Shown: positions 8,134 to 16,535 of the stretch, piece after piece
How positions within the stretch are numbered: position 1 is the first letter of the stretch
Layout: every line of letters begins with the position of its first letter
Assembly (NCBI RefSeq): GCF_002899895.1
Contig: NZ_PPEI02000001.1
Span: forward strand, 186,001-250,000
Reading direction: 5' to 3'
Source of the DNA: Chryseobacterium oncorhynchi
GTDB lineage: Bacteria > Bacteroidota > Bacteroidia > Flavobacteriales > Weeksellaceae
Length of the DNA stretch: 64,000 nucleotides
Translations under genes and position numbers: made by a program
The notes under the pieces: generated by a model
Told to the model about the DNA's origin: nothing
Databases searched by the model: none
What the model saw: the letters and a program-made list of their open reading frames with translations, nothing else

Positions 8134-8601
8134 ATGGAACTTAAAACAAAAATCCACGCAGAAGACGGAAAACAGGAAATCTTCATTATCAGAGAATTTG
8201 ATCTTCCTGTAGAACTGCTTTTCAAAGCGTATACAGAAGCTGAACTTTTCGAGCAATGGATGGGAACCAAAGTGACAAAATTTGAAAATAAACAGCACGG
8301 AAGTTACCGATTTGAAACATCAAACCCTCAAGGTGATGTAGTCTTCAGTGCCAACGGAACCATTCACGAAATTATTCAGAATGAGAAAATTACAAGAACT
8401 TTTCAGATGGAAAACACTCCTTTTCCTGCACAGTTTGAGTTTTTAGAATTTGAAAAATTAACGGAAACCACCAGCAAAATCACAATCCAAACCATTTATA
8501 AATCTGTGGACTTCAGAGATCAGCATTTGAAAATGCCTTTTGCACAGGGTATTAATATGGCACATAATCGTTTGCAGGAACAGCTAGGTAGGATATTCTA
8601 A
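8134..8601 (+). CDS. SRPBCC-family (AHSA1-like) protein
   Basis: About 155 residues from the ATG at 8134; an in-frame ATG at 8101 would add 11 low-complexity residues. It has the START/Bet v1-like fold marks of AHSA1 proteins: REFDLPVELLFKAYTEAELF, EQWMGTK, GSYRFET, FSANGTIHEI, the strand ITRTFQMEN and a C-terminal long helix with INMAHNRLQEQL. Such proteins bind hydrophobic ligands in a central cavity. The pairing ArsR plus SRPBCC is a recurrent bacterial arrangement. Ligand unknown. Confidence 0.88.
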   Translation: MELKTKIHAEDGKQEIFIIREFDLPVELLFKAYTEAELFEQWMGTKVTKFENKQHGSYRFETSNPQGDVVFSANGTIHEIIQNEKITRTFQMENTPFPAQFEFLEFEKLTETTSKITIQTIYKSVDFRDQHLKMPFAQGINMAHNRLQEQLGRIF

Positions 8602-8637
8602 TACTCTACGACACCCTCACTCTAAAACTTAAAACAC

Positions 8638-9216
8638 ATGAATCCAAAAGTTAATTTTTTCTTTGATAATGCCACGCAATGGAAAGAAGAATTTGAAAAA
8701 CTAAGAGCGATTGCCCTAAGCACCGAGCTTGTAGAAGATTTAAAATGGGGCTGCCCCTGTTATACCTACGAGGGAAAAAATATTTTCTTAATTCACGGAT
8801 TTAAAGACTATTGTGCAATTCTCTTTTTTAAAGGAGCCTTGATGAAAGACCCTGACCATATTCTGATCCGGCAATCTGAAAATGTACAGGCTGCAAGACA
8901 AATCCGTTTTACAGAGCTGCAACAAATTGTTGATTTGGAAAAAAATCTTCAAGCGTGTATGTTTCAAGCCGTTGAAATTGAAGAATCAGGAGCTAAAGTT
9001 GAAATGAAGAAAACCAAAGAATTTGAAATGCCTGAGGAGTTTCAACATCAACTGGACAATAATTCTATATTAAAAGAAGCTTTTGAATCCTTAACACCCG
9101 GACGACAAAGAGCTTACCTACTCCATTTTTCTTCTGCCAAACAACCTAAAACACGGGAAGCAAGAATCGAAAAATGCATCCCCAAAATCCTTACCGGAAA
9201 AGGACTAAATGACTAA
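8638..9216 (+). CDS. YdeI/OmpD-associated-family protein with DUF1801 domain
   Basis: A 192-residue soluble protein. The N-terminal 120 residues match the DUF1801 type (LRAIALSTELVEDLKWGCPC, YTYEGKNIFLIHGFKDYCAI, FFKGALMKDP). The C-terminal 60 residues match the YdeI/OmdA tail, with LDNNSILKEAFESLTPGRQR and EKCIPKILTGKG. It is the third gene of the ArsR cassette, 36 bp after the SRPBCC gene. The family has no settled function; YdeI homologues have been tied to peptide resistance, but that is family knowledge only. Confidence 0.88.
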   Translation: MNPKVNFFFDNATQWKEEFEKLRAIALSTELVEDLKWGCPCYTYEGKNIFLIHGFKDYCAILFFKGALMKDPDHILIRQSENVQAARQIRFTELQQIVDLEKNLQACMFQAVEIEESGAKVEMKKTKEFEMPEEFQHQLDNNSILKEAFESLTPGRQRAYLLHFSSAKQPKTREARIEKCIPKILTGKGLND

Positions 9217-9233
9217 TCACAAAAATAAATACC

Positions 9234-9632
9234 ATGGAAACATCAAATAAATCAGAAAAAAGAAAAAGAATCTTCTACTGGATATTCACCCTATGGATGG
9301 CCTTAGGAATGGCCTCTACAGCGATTGTTCAAATCATGCAAAGCAAAGATGAACTGGCCAACTTCACTACCCTCGGCTATCCATCCTATCTCATGACAAT
9401 CCTCGGAATATGGAAACTACTGGGTGTTATAGCAATACTAATCCCAAAATGTTTGCTTCTTAAAGAATGGGCTTATGCAGGCTTTTTCTTTGTGATGTCC
9501 GGAGCTGTGATTTCACACCTTATTGTGGGTGATGCTATCGGAAGAACTTTTCCTGCCATATTACTATTCATTTTAGTCATTATTTCATGGTATTTAAGAC
9601 CTTTAGATAGAAAAATCACTATTATTGATTGA
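9234..9632 (+). CDS. DoxX-family membrane protein
   Basis: A 132-residue inner-membrane protein with four predicted membrane segments: residues about 14-32 (FYWIFTLWMALGMASTAI), 48-68, 76-95 and 102-120. The TTLGYPSYLMTILGIWKLLG stretch is characteristic of the DoxX/DoxD-like group. It is the last gene of the ArsR cassette, 17 bp after the YdeI gene. Small DoxX proteins are linked to redox balance in some bacteria, but no cofactor-binding residues are visible here, so the role is inferred only by family. Confidence 0.88.
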   Translation: METSNKSEKRKRIFYWIFTLWMALGMASTAIVQIMQSKDELANFTTLGYPSYLMTILGIWKLLGVIAILIPKCLLLKEWAYAGFFFVMSGAVISHLIVGDAIGRTFPAILLFILVIISWYLRPLDRKITIID

Positions 9633-9755
9633 TAATTTTTAAGATAAAAAATCAGAAATTTTATTGTAGATAATATCCTTGCGTCTTAAGCAACCCCTCA
9701 TTCGCGTCTTTACGATTCCAAACCTAACAAAACCAAATAGTAAACAAAACTTGAT

Positions 9756-10310
9756 ATGAAAAAGAAACTCACCCAAGAACAAATCAATGAACTTTTAAAA
9801 ATACTAAAAGTCCGATTTGAAAAAAATATGCACCGCCATAAGGACTTGAAATGGGAAAAAATCCAAGCTAAATTGGAAACCAGCCCTGAAAAACTATGGA
9901 CTTTGCACGAAATGGAAGAAACTGAAGGCGAACCTGATGTGGTAGATTATGATAAAAGAACAGATGAATATATCTTCTTCGACTGCTCTCCCGAAAGCCC
10001 GAAACGTAGAAGCCTTTGTTATGATTACCAAGCCTGGAACTCACGAAAAGCCAATAAACCTGAAAGCAATGTCATCGATAAAGCTTCTGAAATGGGAATT
10101 GAACTTTTAACCGAAGAACAATACCGTCAACTTCAGGAACTTGGAAAGTTTGATCAAAAGACATCAAGTTGGGTGCAAACTCCGGCTTCCATCAGAGAAC
10201 TGGGAGGAGCAATCTTTTGTGACAGACGCTATAATACGGTATTTATGTACCATAATGGCGCAGATTCCTATTATGCTGCAAGAGGATTTAGGGGATTATT
10301 AAAAATATAA
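9756..10310 (+). CDS. DUF4256-family protein
   Basis: A 184-residue soluble protein of the DUF4256 type. Its marks are LKVRFEKNMHRHKDLKWEKI near the start, the central FFDCSPESPKRRSLCYDYQA, and the C-terminal FCDRRYNTVFMYHNGADSYY with GFRGLLKI. The family is widespread in bacteria, usually as single genes, and no function is established. The many conserved aromatic, His and acidic residues would allow an enzymatic role. It is 123 bp downstream of the DoxX gene and may be transcribed independently. Confidence 0.88.
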   Translation: MKKKLTQEQINELLKILKVRFEKNMHRHKDLKWEKIQAKLETSPEKLWTLHEMEETEGEPDVVDYDKRTDEYIFFDCSPESPKRRSLCYDYQAWNSRKANKPESNVIDKASEMGIELLTEEQYRQLQELGKFDQKTSSWVQTPASIRELGGAIFCDRRYNTVFMYHNGADSYYAARGFRGLLKI

Positions 10311-10348
10311 ATCGGAGAAATTCACTGGGATTTTCTTCTCAGAATACA

Positions 10349-11308
10349 TTAGGAATCTCTCAACCAGGGAGATTCCACACTCCAGAATATAATGGTAACT
10401 CCCAAATAGCTTTCTGCATATTCAGTAAATTCTTCTTTTGTAAAATTCTTTCCGGTTTTAGGGTTCTTATAGGTAAGTGTGGGCTCCTGAACCGCCATTG
10501 CTACAAGAGAAAGTTTTCCTTTGTATTGATTAAAAAAAGGATAAGAATTTTTCATCTGAGCTTTTTTATTCGGAACAATATCTGGCCCGCCCAAACCTAT
10601 ATTATTTTTATAGGCGAAATCAAAAAGTCTGGACATATACTGATGATCATTGTCCCATTCACAAGGAAAAAAATTGACATACTGCAAAACATAGGAATGA
10701 TGGAAAACACTTCTTGTAAATTTTAGGTTTTCTAATTCAGCCTGAAAATAACGATCGCAGCTAAACCCTGTTTTATCCCCTTTCATTTCAATATCTATTG
10801 CCGTTTCCGGAAGATTAATCCCTTGAATCTTTCCATCAAATTTCTTCGCCAGCGCCTCTATCAGCTTTTGAAATCTCTTTTGAACCGCAGAATTCCATTG
10901 CTGAGTTACCCAACCGCTTCCAACAGGTTTATTCTCTCCCGGATTATCATATTGAGCAACCAATCCTCCAGTATATTCTTTATCATTCAACACATAATCA
11001 GGAATATACCTTGCCTGTGGCTCAAAAAATCTATCCTGAAGCTGGATAAATAACTTTTTATGAATAGAATTTAAATAATCCAGATCTTTTTCAATAACAG
11101 AAAAATCATACCCATCTTTCGATTTTTCCAAAGCTTTCCAGTTATAAACAATCTGTACCCCGCCGATATCTTCCCGCATAATCATCTTTTCAATTTTCCG
11201 AAGATCTCCTGATGAAGTATAAATATAATTTTGAGGAGATTGCCCCATTAAAAAACATAAGCCAAAAACAAAGAATCCCAGCCCTATTAGTTTAGTTGTA
11301 ATTTTCAT
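10349..11308 (-). CDS. Secreted TIM-barrel (glycoside-hydrolase-like) protein
   Basis: About 319 residues from the ATG at 11308; the frame also opens at a TTG at 11320. The N-terminus (MKITTKLIGLGFFVFGLCFL then MGQSPQ) is a signal peptide. The mature part has barrel-like strands: REDIGGVQIVYNWKALE, YDFSVIEKDLDYLNSIHKKL, GKIQGINLPETAIDI with acidic residues at a strand end, LQYVNFFPCEW and a C-terminal GVTIIFWSVESPW. The pattern of a queried first strand, NLPET and FWSVESPW suggests a retaining glycosidase-like fold, with Glu in NLPET and in WSVESP as candidate catalytic acids. Substrate unknown, and the hydrolase call is an inference. Confidence 0.7.
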   Translation of the reverse strand: MKITTKLIGLGFFVFGLCFLMGQSPQNYIYTSSGDLRKIEKMIMREDIGGVQIVYNWKALEKSKDGYDFSVIEKDLDYLNSIHKKLFIQLQDRFFEPQARYIPDYVLNDKEYTGGLVAQYDNPGENKPVGSGWVTQQWNSAVQKRFQKLIEALAKKFDGKIQGINLPETAIDIEMKGDKTGFSCDRYFQAELENLKFTRSVFHHSYVLQYVNFFPCEWDNDHQYMSRLFDFAYKNNIGLGGPDIVPNKKAQMKNSYPFFNQYKGKLSLVAMAVQEPTLTYKNPKTGKNFTKEEFTEYAESYLGVTIIFWSVESPWLRDS

Positions 11309-11406
11309 ATAAGTGAACAATCATTTTCTATGCCTAAATCATTTTTAAATTTTAGAAAATTATTCTTATTTATAAATAATATTCTTTAATATATAAATAG
11401 TATTAT

Positions 11407-11414
11407 TATTTTTG
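11407..11414 (+). promoter_or_regulatory. Bacteroidetes -7 element (TATTTTTG) of the lipoprotein gene
   Basis: TATTTTTG fits TANNTTTG and lies 32 bp upstream of the ATG at 11447, in the AT-rich divergent region. Confidence 0.5.
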
Positions 11415-11446
11415 GAATTCAAAATTTGAATATAATAATTAAGGAT

Positions 11447-11947
11447 ATGAAAAAATTAATCTTACTGGGCACAGTTTCAGCCTTTTTAATCAATTGTAAT
11501 AAAAAGGCTGAAGCTCCTGCTCCGAAAGTTGAAACAGATACTATTGCCGTAGCTGAACCTGTGGTGGATACATTAGGTCCAAAATCTTTCTGTTATATCG
11601 GAGCTACAGGAAAAGACAGTGTTTTTGCTTCTATTGATGACAATCTGGGAACAATTACAGGAAAATTATCTTACAAAAACAGTGAGAAAGACAGTTCAAA
11701 AGGAGATATCACAGGTTTTAAGTCTGGAGATACCCTGAAACTGACCTATGAATTCACTTCTGAAGGTAAAAAAAGCAAAAGAGATATTTACTTCCTTCAA
11801 AAGGATAATACCTTAACGGAAGGTATTGGAGATCATAAAGACGAAGACGGACAATCTAAATATGCTGACGAAAAAAAGATCAGCTATAAAGATGGACAAA
11901 AACTAAATACAGCAGATTGTAAAGTAGTTACCAAAGCTTTAAAATAA
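11447..11947 (+). CDS. Hypothetical lipoprotein
   Basis: 166 residues from the ATG at 11447, which gives a clean lipoprotein signal MKKLILLGTVSAFLINC with the lipobox Cys at residue 17; the earlier TTG at 11426 is unnecessary. After the Cys comes a Lys/Ala/Pro linker (NKKAEAPAPKVETD), then a domain with GTITGKLSYKNSEKDSSKGD and GDTLKLTYEFTSEGKKSKRD, which looks like an all-beta fold. Similar small lipoproteins occur in Chryseobacterium with no known function. It ends in a strong terminator shared with the convergent aldolase gene. Confidence 0.85.
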   Translation: MKKLILLGTVSAFLINCNKKAEAPAPKVETDTIAVAEPVVDTLGPKSFCYIGATGKDSVFASIDDNLGTITGKLSYKNSEKDSSKGDITGFKSGDTLKLTYEFTSEGKKSKRDIYFLQKDNTLTEGIGDHKDEDGQSKYADEKKISYKDGQKLNTADCKVVTKALK

Positions 11948-11967
11948 TTGCGAACATCTATATAAAC

Positions 11968-11995
11968 AAAAACAGCCTTCATGAAGGCTGTTTTT
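11968..11995. terminator. Bidirectional intrinsic terminator
   Basis: AAAAACAGCCTTCA / TGAAGGCTGTTTTT is a perfect 28-bp palindrome followed by T-runs on both strands. It separates the convergent lipoprotein and threonine-aldolase genes. Confidence 0.85.
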
Positions 11996-11999
11996 TATT

Positions 12000-13034
12000 T
12001 TATGGTAATTCTCTTTTTATTACTTCAACAAATTGATTTACTGCAGCATCACCCGTACTCCATGAAGTGATAAGACGAATTGCAGAAAACTCTTCATCCA
12101 CTTTCTTCCATACATAAAATTCAAAATTTTCTGATAAAACCTTAATCAGATCATTACTTACAATCGGGAAAATCTGATTGGTGTAGGTATCAGAAAGAAA
12201 TTTTACTCCTTTTTCCTGTAGTGCATGTTTTATCTTCATAGCCTGTTGATTGGCATGTTTGGCCAAATCAAAATACAAATCATCTTTCATCAGTTCCAAA
12301 AACTGAATTCCCAGCAGACGTCCTTTTGCTAATAATGCTCCTTTCTGCTTGATATTAAATGCAAAATCCTCTTGAAGTACAGGATTATTAATAACAATAG
12401 CTTCTCCTATCAATGCTCCGTTTTTGGTTCCACCAAGGTAGAATACATCAGTAAGTTCCGCTACTCTTTCCAAGGTAAGATCACTTATTTCGGAAGTTAA
12501 TCCGTGCCCTAATCTTGCTCCATCCATAAATAAATAAAGGCGATTTTGTTTACAAAACTCAGAAAGCTCTTCCAGTTCCTTTGCCTGATAAATGGTACCC
12601 AATTCCGTAGAATTTGATATATAAACAAGCTTTGGCATTACCTGATGCGGAACATTACTATGGCCCTCCAAAACCGGAATGATATCGGATGGTCTTAGTT
12701 TTCCGTCTTCAGTTTCAATACTTAATATTTTGTGTCCGGTAGCTTCAATCGCTCCGGTTTCATTATTTAAAATATGTCCTGTAGATGCAGAAACCGCACA
12801 TTGATAAGGCCTTAGAATCGATGAAATCACGATTAAATTGGCTTGTGTTCCTCCGGAAACAAAGTAAACCTCTGAATCTTTCTTTTGTATTCTTTCCTTA
12901 ATTCGTTCTTTTGCCTGCAAAGAGTACTCATCTTCACCATAACCAGCCTGTTGATCAAGATTAGATTGTAAAAGAGCTTGCAGAATATTGGGGTGACATC
13001 CCTCAGAATAGTCGTTTTTGAATGAAAATTTCAT
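12000..13034 (-). CDS. Threonine-aldolase-family PLP enzyme (low-specificity L-threonine aldolase-like)
   Basis: A 344-residue fold-type I PLP enzyme of the beta-eliminating lyase/threonine aldolase family. Marks are NDYSEGCHPNILQAL at the start, FVSGGTQANLI, the substrate-binding HILNNETGAIEATGHK, the PLP-contacting FMDGARLGHGL, and the Schiff-base lysine K204 in LGGTKNGAL. Typical members cleave L-threonine or L-allo-threonine to glycine and acetaldehyde (LtaE type). It is transcribed away from the DtxR-type regulator; the 85-bp region between them carries the regulator's promoter. Confidence 0.88.
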   Translation of the reverse strand: MKFSFKNDYSEGCHPNILQALLQSNLDQQAGYGEDEYSLQAKERIKERIQKKDSEVYFVSGGTQANLIVISSILRPYQCAVSASTGHILNNETGAIEATGHKILSIETEDGKLRPSDIIPVLEGHSNVPHQVMPKLVYISNSTELGTIYQAKELEELSEFCKQNRLYLFMDGARLGHGLTSEISDLTLERVAELTDVFYLGGTKNGALIGEAIVINNPVLQEDFAFNIKQKGALLAKGRLLGIQFLELMKDDLYFDLAKHANQQAMKIKHALQEKGVKFLSDTYTNQIFPIVSNDLIKVLSENFEFYVWKKVDEEFSAIRLITSWSTGDAAVNQFVEVIKRELP

Positions 13035-13090
13035 ACTGTAAAATTAAAAAAAGTTAAAATAACAAGAGTGATCTTTCCATATTATTTTGT

Positions 13091-13098
13091 TAGTTTTG
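13091..13098 (+). promoter_or_regulatory. Bacteroidetes -7 element (TAGTTTTG) of the DtxR-type regulator
   Basis: TAGTTTTG fits TANNTTTG and lies 21 bp before the TTG start at 13120, implying a leader of about 15 nt. Confidence 0.6.
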
Positions 13099-13119
13099 TA
13101 TTGAAAATCATCTAACATT

Positions 13120-13773
13120 TTGAGAACAACCCTAACAGAAGAGAATTACCTGAAAGCTTTGTTTCATTTAGTTGACAATGAAGGAAAGGTGACCATTAAT
13201 GAACTCAGCAAATTTTTAAATGTGAAAATGCCGAGCGTTAATAATATGATGAAGAAATTTGCAGAGAAAAAGTGGGTCATTTATGAGACCTACAAACCAC
13301 TTATTGTTACAGAAAACGGAAGACGGGAAGCGGCCCTTGTGGTTCGAAAACACCGACTTACCGAAATGTTTTTGGTCAAAAAAATGAATTTTGGCTGGGA
13401 AAATGTGCATGAAATTGCCGAACAACTGGAACATGTACACTCTCAAATTTTCTTTGATAAAATGGATGAAATTCTTAATCATCCTAAATTCGATCCTCAT
13501 GGTGAACCTATTCCTGATAAGGATGGTAACATCATCGCTCAGGATCTTCAGAAATTAAGCAGCTGTGAAATTGGAGAAAATGTAACTTTTGCTTCAGTTA
13601 CCCTCTCCGACGATGCTTTCCTTACTTACCTAAATGACAGAAAGCTTCTTCTTAATACCAAAGTAAAGATCATTAAAATTGAAAGTTTTGATAAATCGAT
13701 GAGCATAGAAATTGATGGTAAAATTGAAATTTTAAGCAAAAAAGCAACTGAGAAGATATTGGTAAAAAAATAA
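13120..13773 (+). CDS. DtxR/MntR-family metal-dependent regulator
   Basis: A 217-residue regulator starting at TTG (13120); no in-frame ATG precedes the conserved LTEENYLKALFHL. The N-terminal winged helix includes INELSKFLNVKMPSVNNMMK and LIVTENGRREAALVVRKHR; the dimerisation and metal-binding domain follows with MNFGWENVHEIAEQLEHVHS and HPKFDPHGEPIPD, the classical DtxR/MntR ligand region; residues 140-217 look like an FeoA/SH3-like C-terminal domain. It probably senses Mn2+ or Fe2+ and represses uptake genes. The convergent TonB-dependent receptor is a plausible target by proximity. Confidence 0.9.
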   Translation: MRTTLTEENYLKALFHLVDNEGKVTINELSKFLNVKMPSVNNMMKKFAEKKWVIYETYKPLIVTENGRREAALVVRKHRLTEMFLVKKMNFGWENVHEIAEQLEHVHSQIFFDKMDEILNHPKFDPHGEPIPDKDGNIIAQDLQKLSSCEIGENVTFASVTLSDDAFLTYLNDRKLLLNTKVKIIKIESFDKSMSIEIDGKIEILSKKATEKILVKK

Positions 13774-13777
13774 ATTT

Positions 13778-13814
13778 ACAAAAGGTGACCACAAGCTATA
13801 CGGTCACCTTTTGT
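13778..13814. terminator. Bidirectional intrinsic terminator
   Basis: Perfect 13-bp arms ACAAAAGGTGACC / GGTCACCTTTTGT with an 11-nt loop, between the convergent DtxR-type gene and the TonB-dependent receptor gene. Confidence 0.85.
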
Positions 13815-13822
13815 ATTATTTC

Positions 13823-16252
13823 TTAAAAAGGAACAATAAGCTTTAAAGATATATTTCTTCCCATATTATACATATTCCCTAAATATTTTAACCGGCTAAG
13901 GTGAGACTGATAGGACCTATCCAATACATTATTCACCTGAAACTGCAGGACTGCTGAATGGTTTTCAGAATAATGGATTGCGACTGATGTGCCAATATTA
14001 AACAATGTATAATCCGGTGTTGCCGTTTCTGTATTATCCAATCCCATGTATCTGTTTTGCGCTGCTGAAAACTCAACTTCTGCTGTAGGAGTAACCGATG
14101 AAATCAATTTTGACCGGATAGATATTTTCTGAGACAGGTTTCCTGATAATTTTAATGGTGAAATCAATGGAAGGTATTCTCCCTGAGTCTCTTTATTTTT
14201 GAATTTTTTATCACGGTTGAATCCATAAATAACGGATAAGCTGGTTTCAAAATTAAACCCTTTCCATTTTTCAGGATGCAGTGATAGCCATGCTTCCATT
14301 CCATAAAGCTGAGCAGAAGCCTGCTGATACTGATAGGTTCTATTTCCCTGTGTATCTACAATAGGTTTTCCCTGTGCGTCCACAAGTAATGACAGATAAA
14401 TATAATTTTGAATATTATTATTAAACCAGCTTACATCTGCCGAAAAATCTTTGAATCGTGTACTTACTCCCAGATCTTCCTGTAATGAGAACTCAGGATT
14501 GAAATCTCTGTTTCCTTTATAAATAATATGAGCTCCGGGATCTAATCCGCTGGAACCAATCTCTGTAATGTTTGGTGCTCTGTAACTTCGTCCAATATTA
14601 GCTTTAAGACTAATTTGCTTCGTTAATTGAAAAGCAGATCCAATGCTTGCTGACAGACCACCAAATGTTTTGTTGTAAGAAGCAAACCCAAGTCTGGTAT
14701 TGGAAGATGGCTGGGCAACATGCTCTTCAAATTGTGTTATCGGATTGGTCTGTATGTAAAAATTTTCCCAACCTATTTTTCGAATATCGTAGCGGGCACC
14801 ACCGCTTATGTTAAGTCTTTTATATTTCCATTTGATATAAGTATAGATCCCACCCTCACTTAGATCATAATCGGGAATAGGAAAATCTGTTGCTGATTTA
14901 TTTTGATTGTTCTGAACCATTCCATTAATACCTGCTGAAATTTCTACAGATGAAAATTTAGGAAAATTATATCGTATTCCATAATTTAAAGTATTAAGTC
15001 GCACATACATTCCGGGTTGTGAGGGAGCAGTGGGATGGTTATATTCTCTACGGATATTCTGCTGTAAAGCCAGCTGAATATCCAAATCACCATTTCCAAT
15101 TTGCTGGTGATGCTGTGCATATAACCTATAATGCTGAATTCTCTGATGTAAAGGAGAAAGTGTATAGGAATTAAGGTCTTTTTCTGAAACAACAGGTCTT
15201 TTCTCCACATCATCATCATCGCCCTCACCTATCTGATATGTAAATTTTCCGGTATTTGGATCACGGCTTCCGTCAGGAATTCCTTGCAGATTATCATATA
15301 GTGTGAAATTAATTTTTGAAAAGCCTGTAGTTGTTTTGCGTCCTAAGAGAAAGGAAAAGTTTTTTTCTTCAAAATTGGTATTATACACTCTCCCATCTAT
15401 AGCATTTCTATAGTTTTTTGCCATTCTGTAAGAAGCATTTAATGAGGCTATAAGAGAATTCTTTTTGTAGCCCAACTGCATCCCGTTTCCGATAAGATTA
15501 TTGTTTCCCTGGTATTCACTGGTTATTTTTCCATGCACTGTACCATCATTCTGAGAGGGCAAATAAGGAAAAAGGCTCACTACTCCCGCCAAAGCATCAG
15601 AACCATACATCAAACTGGCAGGTCCTTTTATAACCTCTGCTCGTTCAACGATATAGGGAGCCACTTCTATACCATGCTCATCTCCCCATTGCTGGCCTTC
15701 CTGACGGATACCATCATAAAGAGTCAGTACCCGGTTATAACCCAGTCCCCGAATAAAAGGTTTGGAAATATTGGGTCCGGTTTCCACAACACTTAATCCC
15801 GGAGCAGATTTCACCAATGAACTGATAATGTTTGTAGCCACAGCTCTTTCAATCTGTTTGGAAGAGATACTAAGGATTGCAACAGGTGTTTCTTTAATTA
15901 AAGTCTCCCTTGAAACTCCTGTTATCGCTATCTCATCAATGCTGTTACTATTGCGGATGAGTACAATATTGGGTATCAGTGTAGTTTTTTTTTCTACATA
16001 AATTTCCTGTTCAAATTCTTCATATCCTTTGGCTTTCACTAAAAGCCTGTAATTTCCGGGAGCCAGATTTTTGATCGTATAATCGCCATTTTTATCAACC
16101 GTAGCTTTTGCCGAAGTGTCTTTCAGTATTACTTCAGCAGCAGAACTGCCTCCATTTTCAAAAAGTATTTTGCCTGCCACTTCTGTTTCCTGAGCATTCA
16201 CCATCGAAACAAATGATATAACAGATACTGCCAGCATCAATCTAAATTTCAT
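13823..16252 (-). CDS. TonB-dependent receptor with N-terminal carboxypeptidase-regulatory-like domain
   Basis: About 809 residues from the ATG at 16252, which gives the signal peptide MKFRLMLAVSVISFVSMVNA; the longer frame to 16333 has no leader-like sequence. Domains in order: signal peptide, a CarboxypepD_reg-like beta-sandwich (GKILFENGGSSAAEVILKD to about residue 95), plug domain with PVAILSISSKQIERA, KPFIRGLGYNRVLTLYDG and EVIKGPASLMYGSDALAG, then a 22-strand barrel closing with NISLKLIVPF. It imports a siderophore, metal chelate or vitamin across the outer membrane using TonB. The neighbouring DtxR/MntR-type regulator suggests metal, but substrate is not shown. Confidence 0.92.
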   Translation of the reverse strand: MKFRLMLAVSVISFVSMVNAQETEVAGKILFENGGSSAAEVILKDTSAKATVDKNGDYTIKNLAPGNYRLLVKAKGYEEFEQEIYVEKKTTLIPNIVLIRNSNSIDEIAITGVSRETLIKETPVAILSISSKQIERAVATNIISSLVKSAPGLSVVETGPNISKPFIRGLGYNRVLTLYDGIRQEGQQWGDEHGIEVAPYIVERAEVIKGPASLMYGSDALAGVVSLFPYLPSQNDGTVHGKITSEYQGNNNLIGNGMQLGYKKNSLIASLNASYRMAKNYRNAIDGRVYNTNFEEKNFSFLLGRKTTTGFSKINFTLYDNLQGIPDGSRDPNTGKFTYQIGEGDDDDVEKRPVVSEKDLNSYTLSPLHQRIQHYRLYAQHHQQIGNGDLDIQLALQQNIRREYNHPTAPSQPGMYVRLNTLNYGIRYNFPKFSSVEISAGINGMVQNNQNKSATDFPIPDYDLSEGGIYTYIKWKYKRLNISGGARYDIRKIGWENFYIQTNPITQFEEHVAQPSSNTRLGFASYNKTFGGLSASIGSAFQLTKQISLKANIGRSYRAPNITEIGSSGLDPGAHIIYKGNRDFNPEFSLQEDLGVSTRFKDFSADVSWFNNNIQNYIYLSLLVDAQGKPIVDTQGNRTYQYQQASAQLYGMEAWLSLHPEKWKGFNFETSLSVIYGFNRDKKFKNKETQGEYLPLISPLKLSGNLSQKISIRSKLISSVTPTAEVEFSAAQNRYMGLDNTETATPDYTLFNIGTSVAIHYSENHSAVLQFQVNNVLDRSYQSHLSRLKYLGNMYNMGRNISLKLIVPF

Positions 16253-16463
16253 ATATAGTAAGGTTTTTATTAAGGTCTCTTGAACTTTGAAAAAATGGTT
16301 ATTAATAAAAATCAAAAGTAGTGAAAAAAACATTATCGCAACAAAGTTGCGTTATTTAATTTAAATTATTATTCTTACTATCTTTTTGAATGGCAGTGAC
16401 AGAGTAATTGTTAAAAAAGGGTTAAACTCCTATCCTAAAATATCTGAAAAATTTATTTTTAAC

Positions 16464-16471
16464 TAGGTTTG
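16464..16471 (+). promoter_or_regulatory. Bacteroidetes -7 element (TAGGTTTG) upstream of the beta-lactamase gene
   Basis: TAGGTTTG fits TANNTTTG; it lies 64 bp before the ATG at 16536 and would give a leader of about 57 nt. Confidence 0.5.
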
Positions 16472-16535
16472 CAAAACTTTCTGGAGACTTTGTCTTTTCT
16501 ACAAATACAAACTTTAATTATTACTTAAAAAAATT

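Noticed and set aside
10351-10376. GGAATCTC / GAGATTCC hairpin at the end of the TIM-barrel gene as terminator
   Set aside because: The stem lies in the last codons and lacks a T-run; it may be chance.
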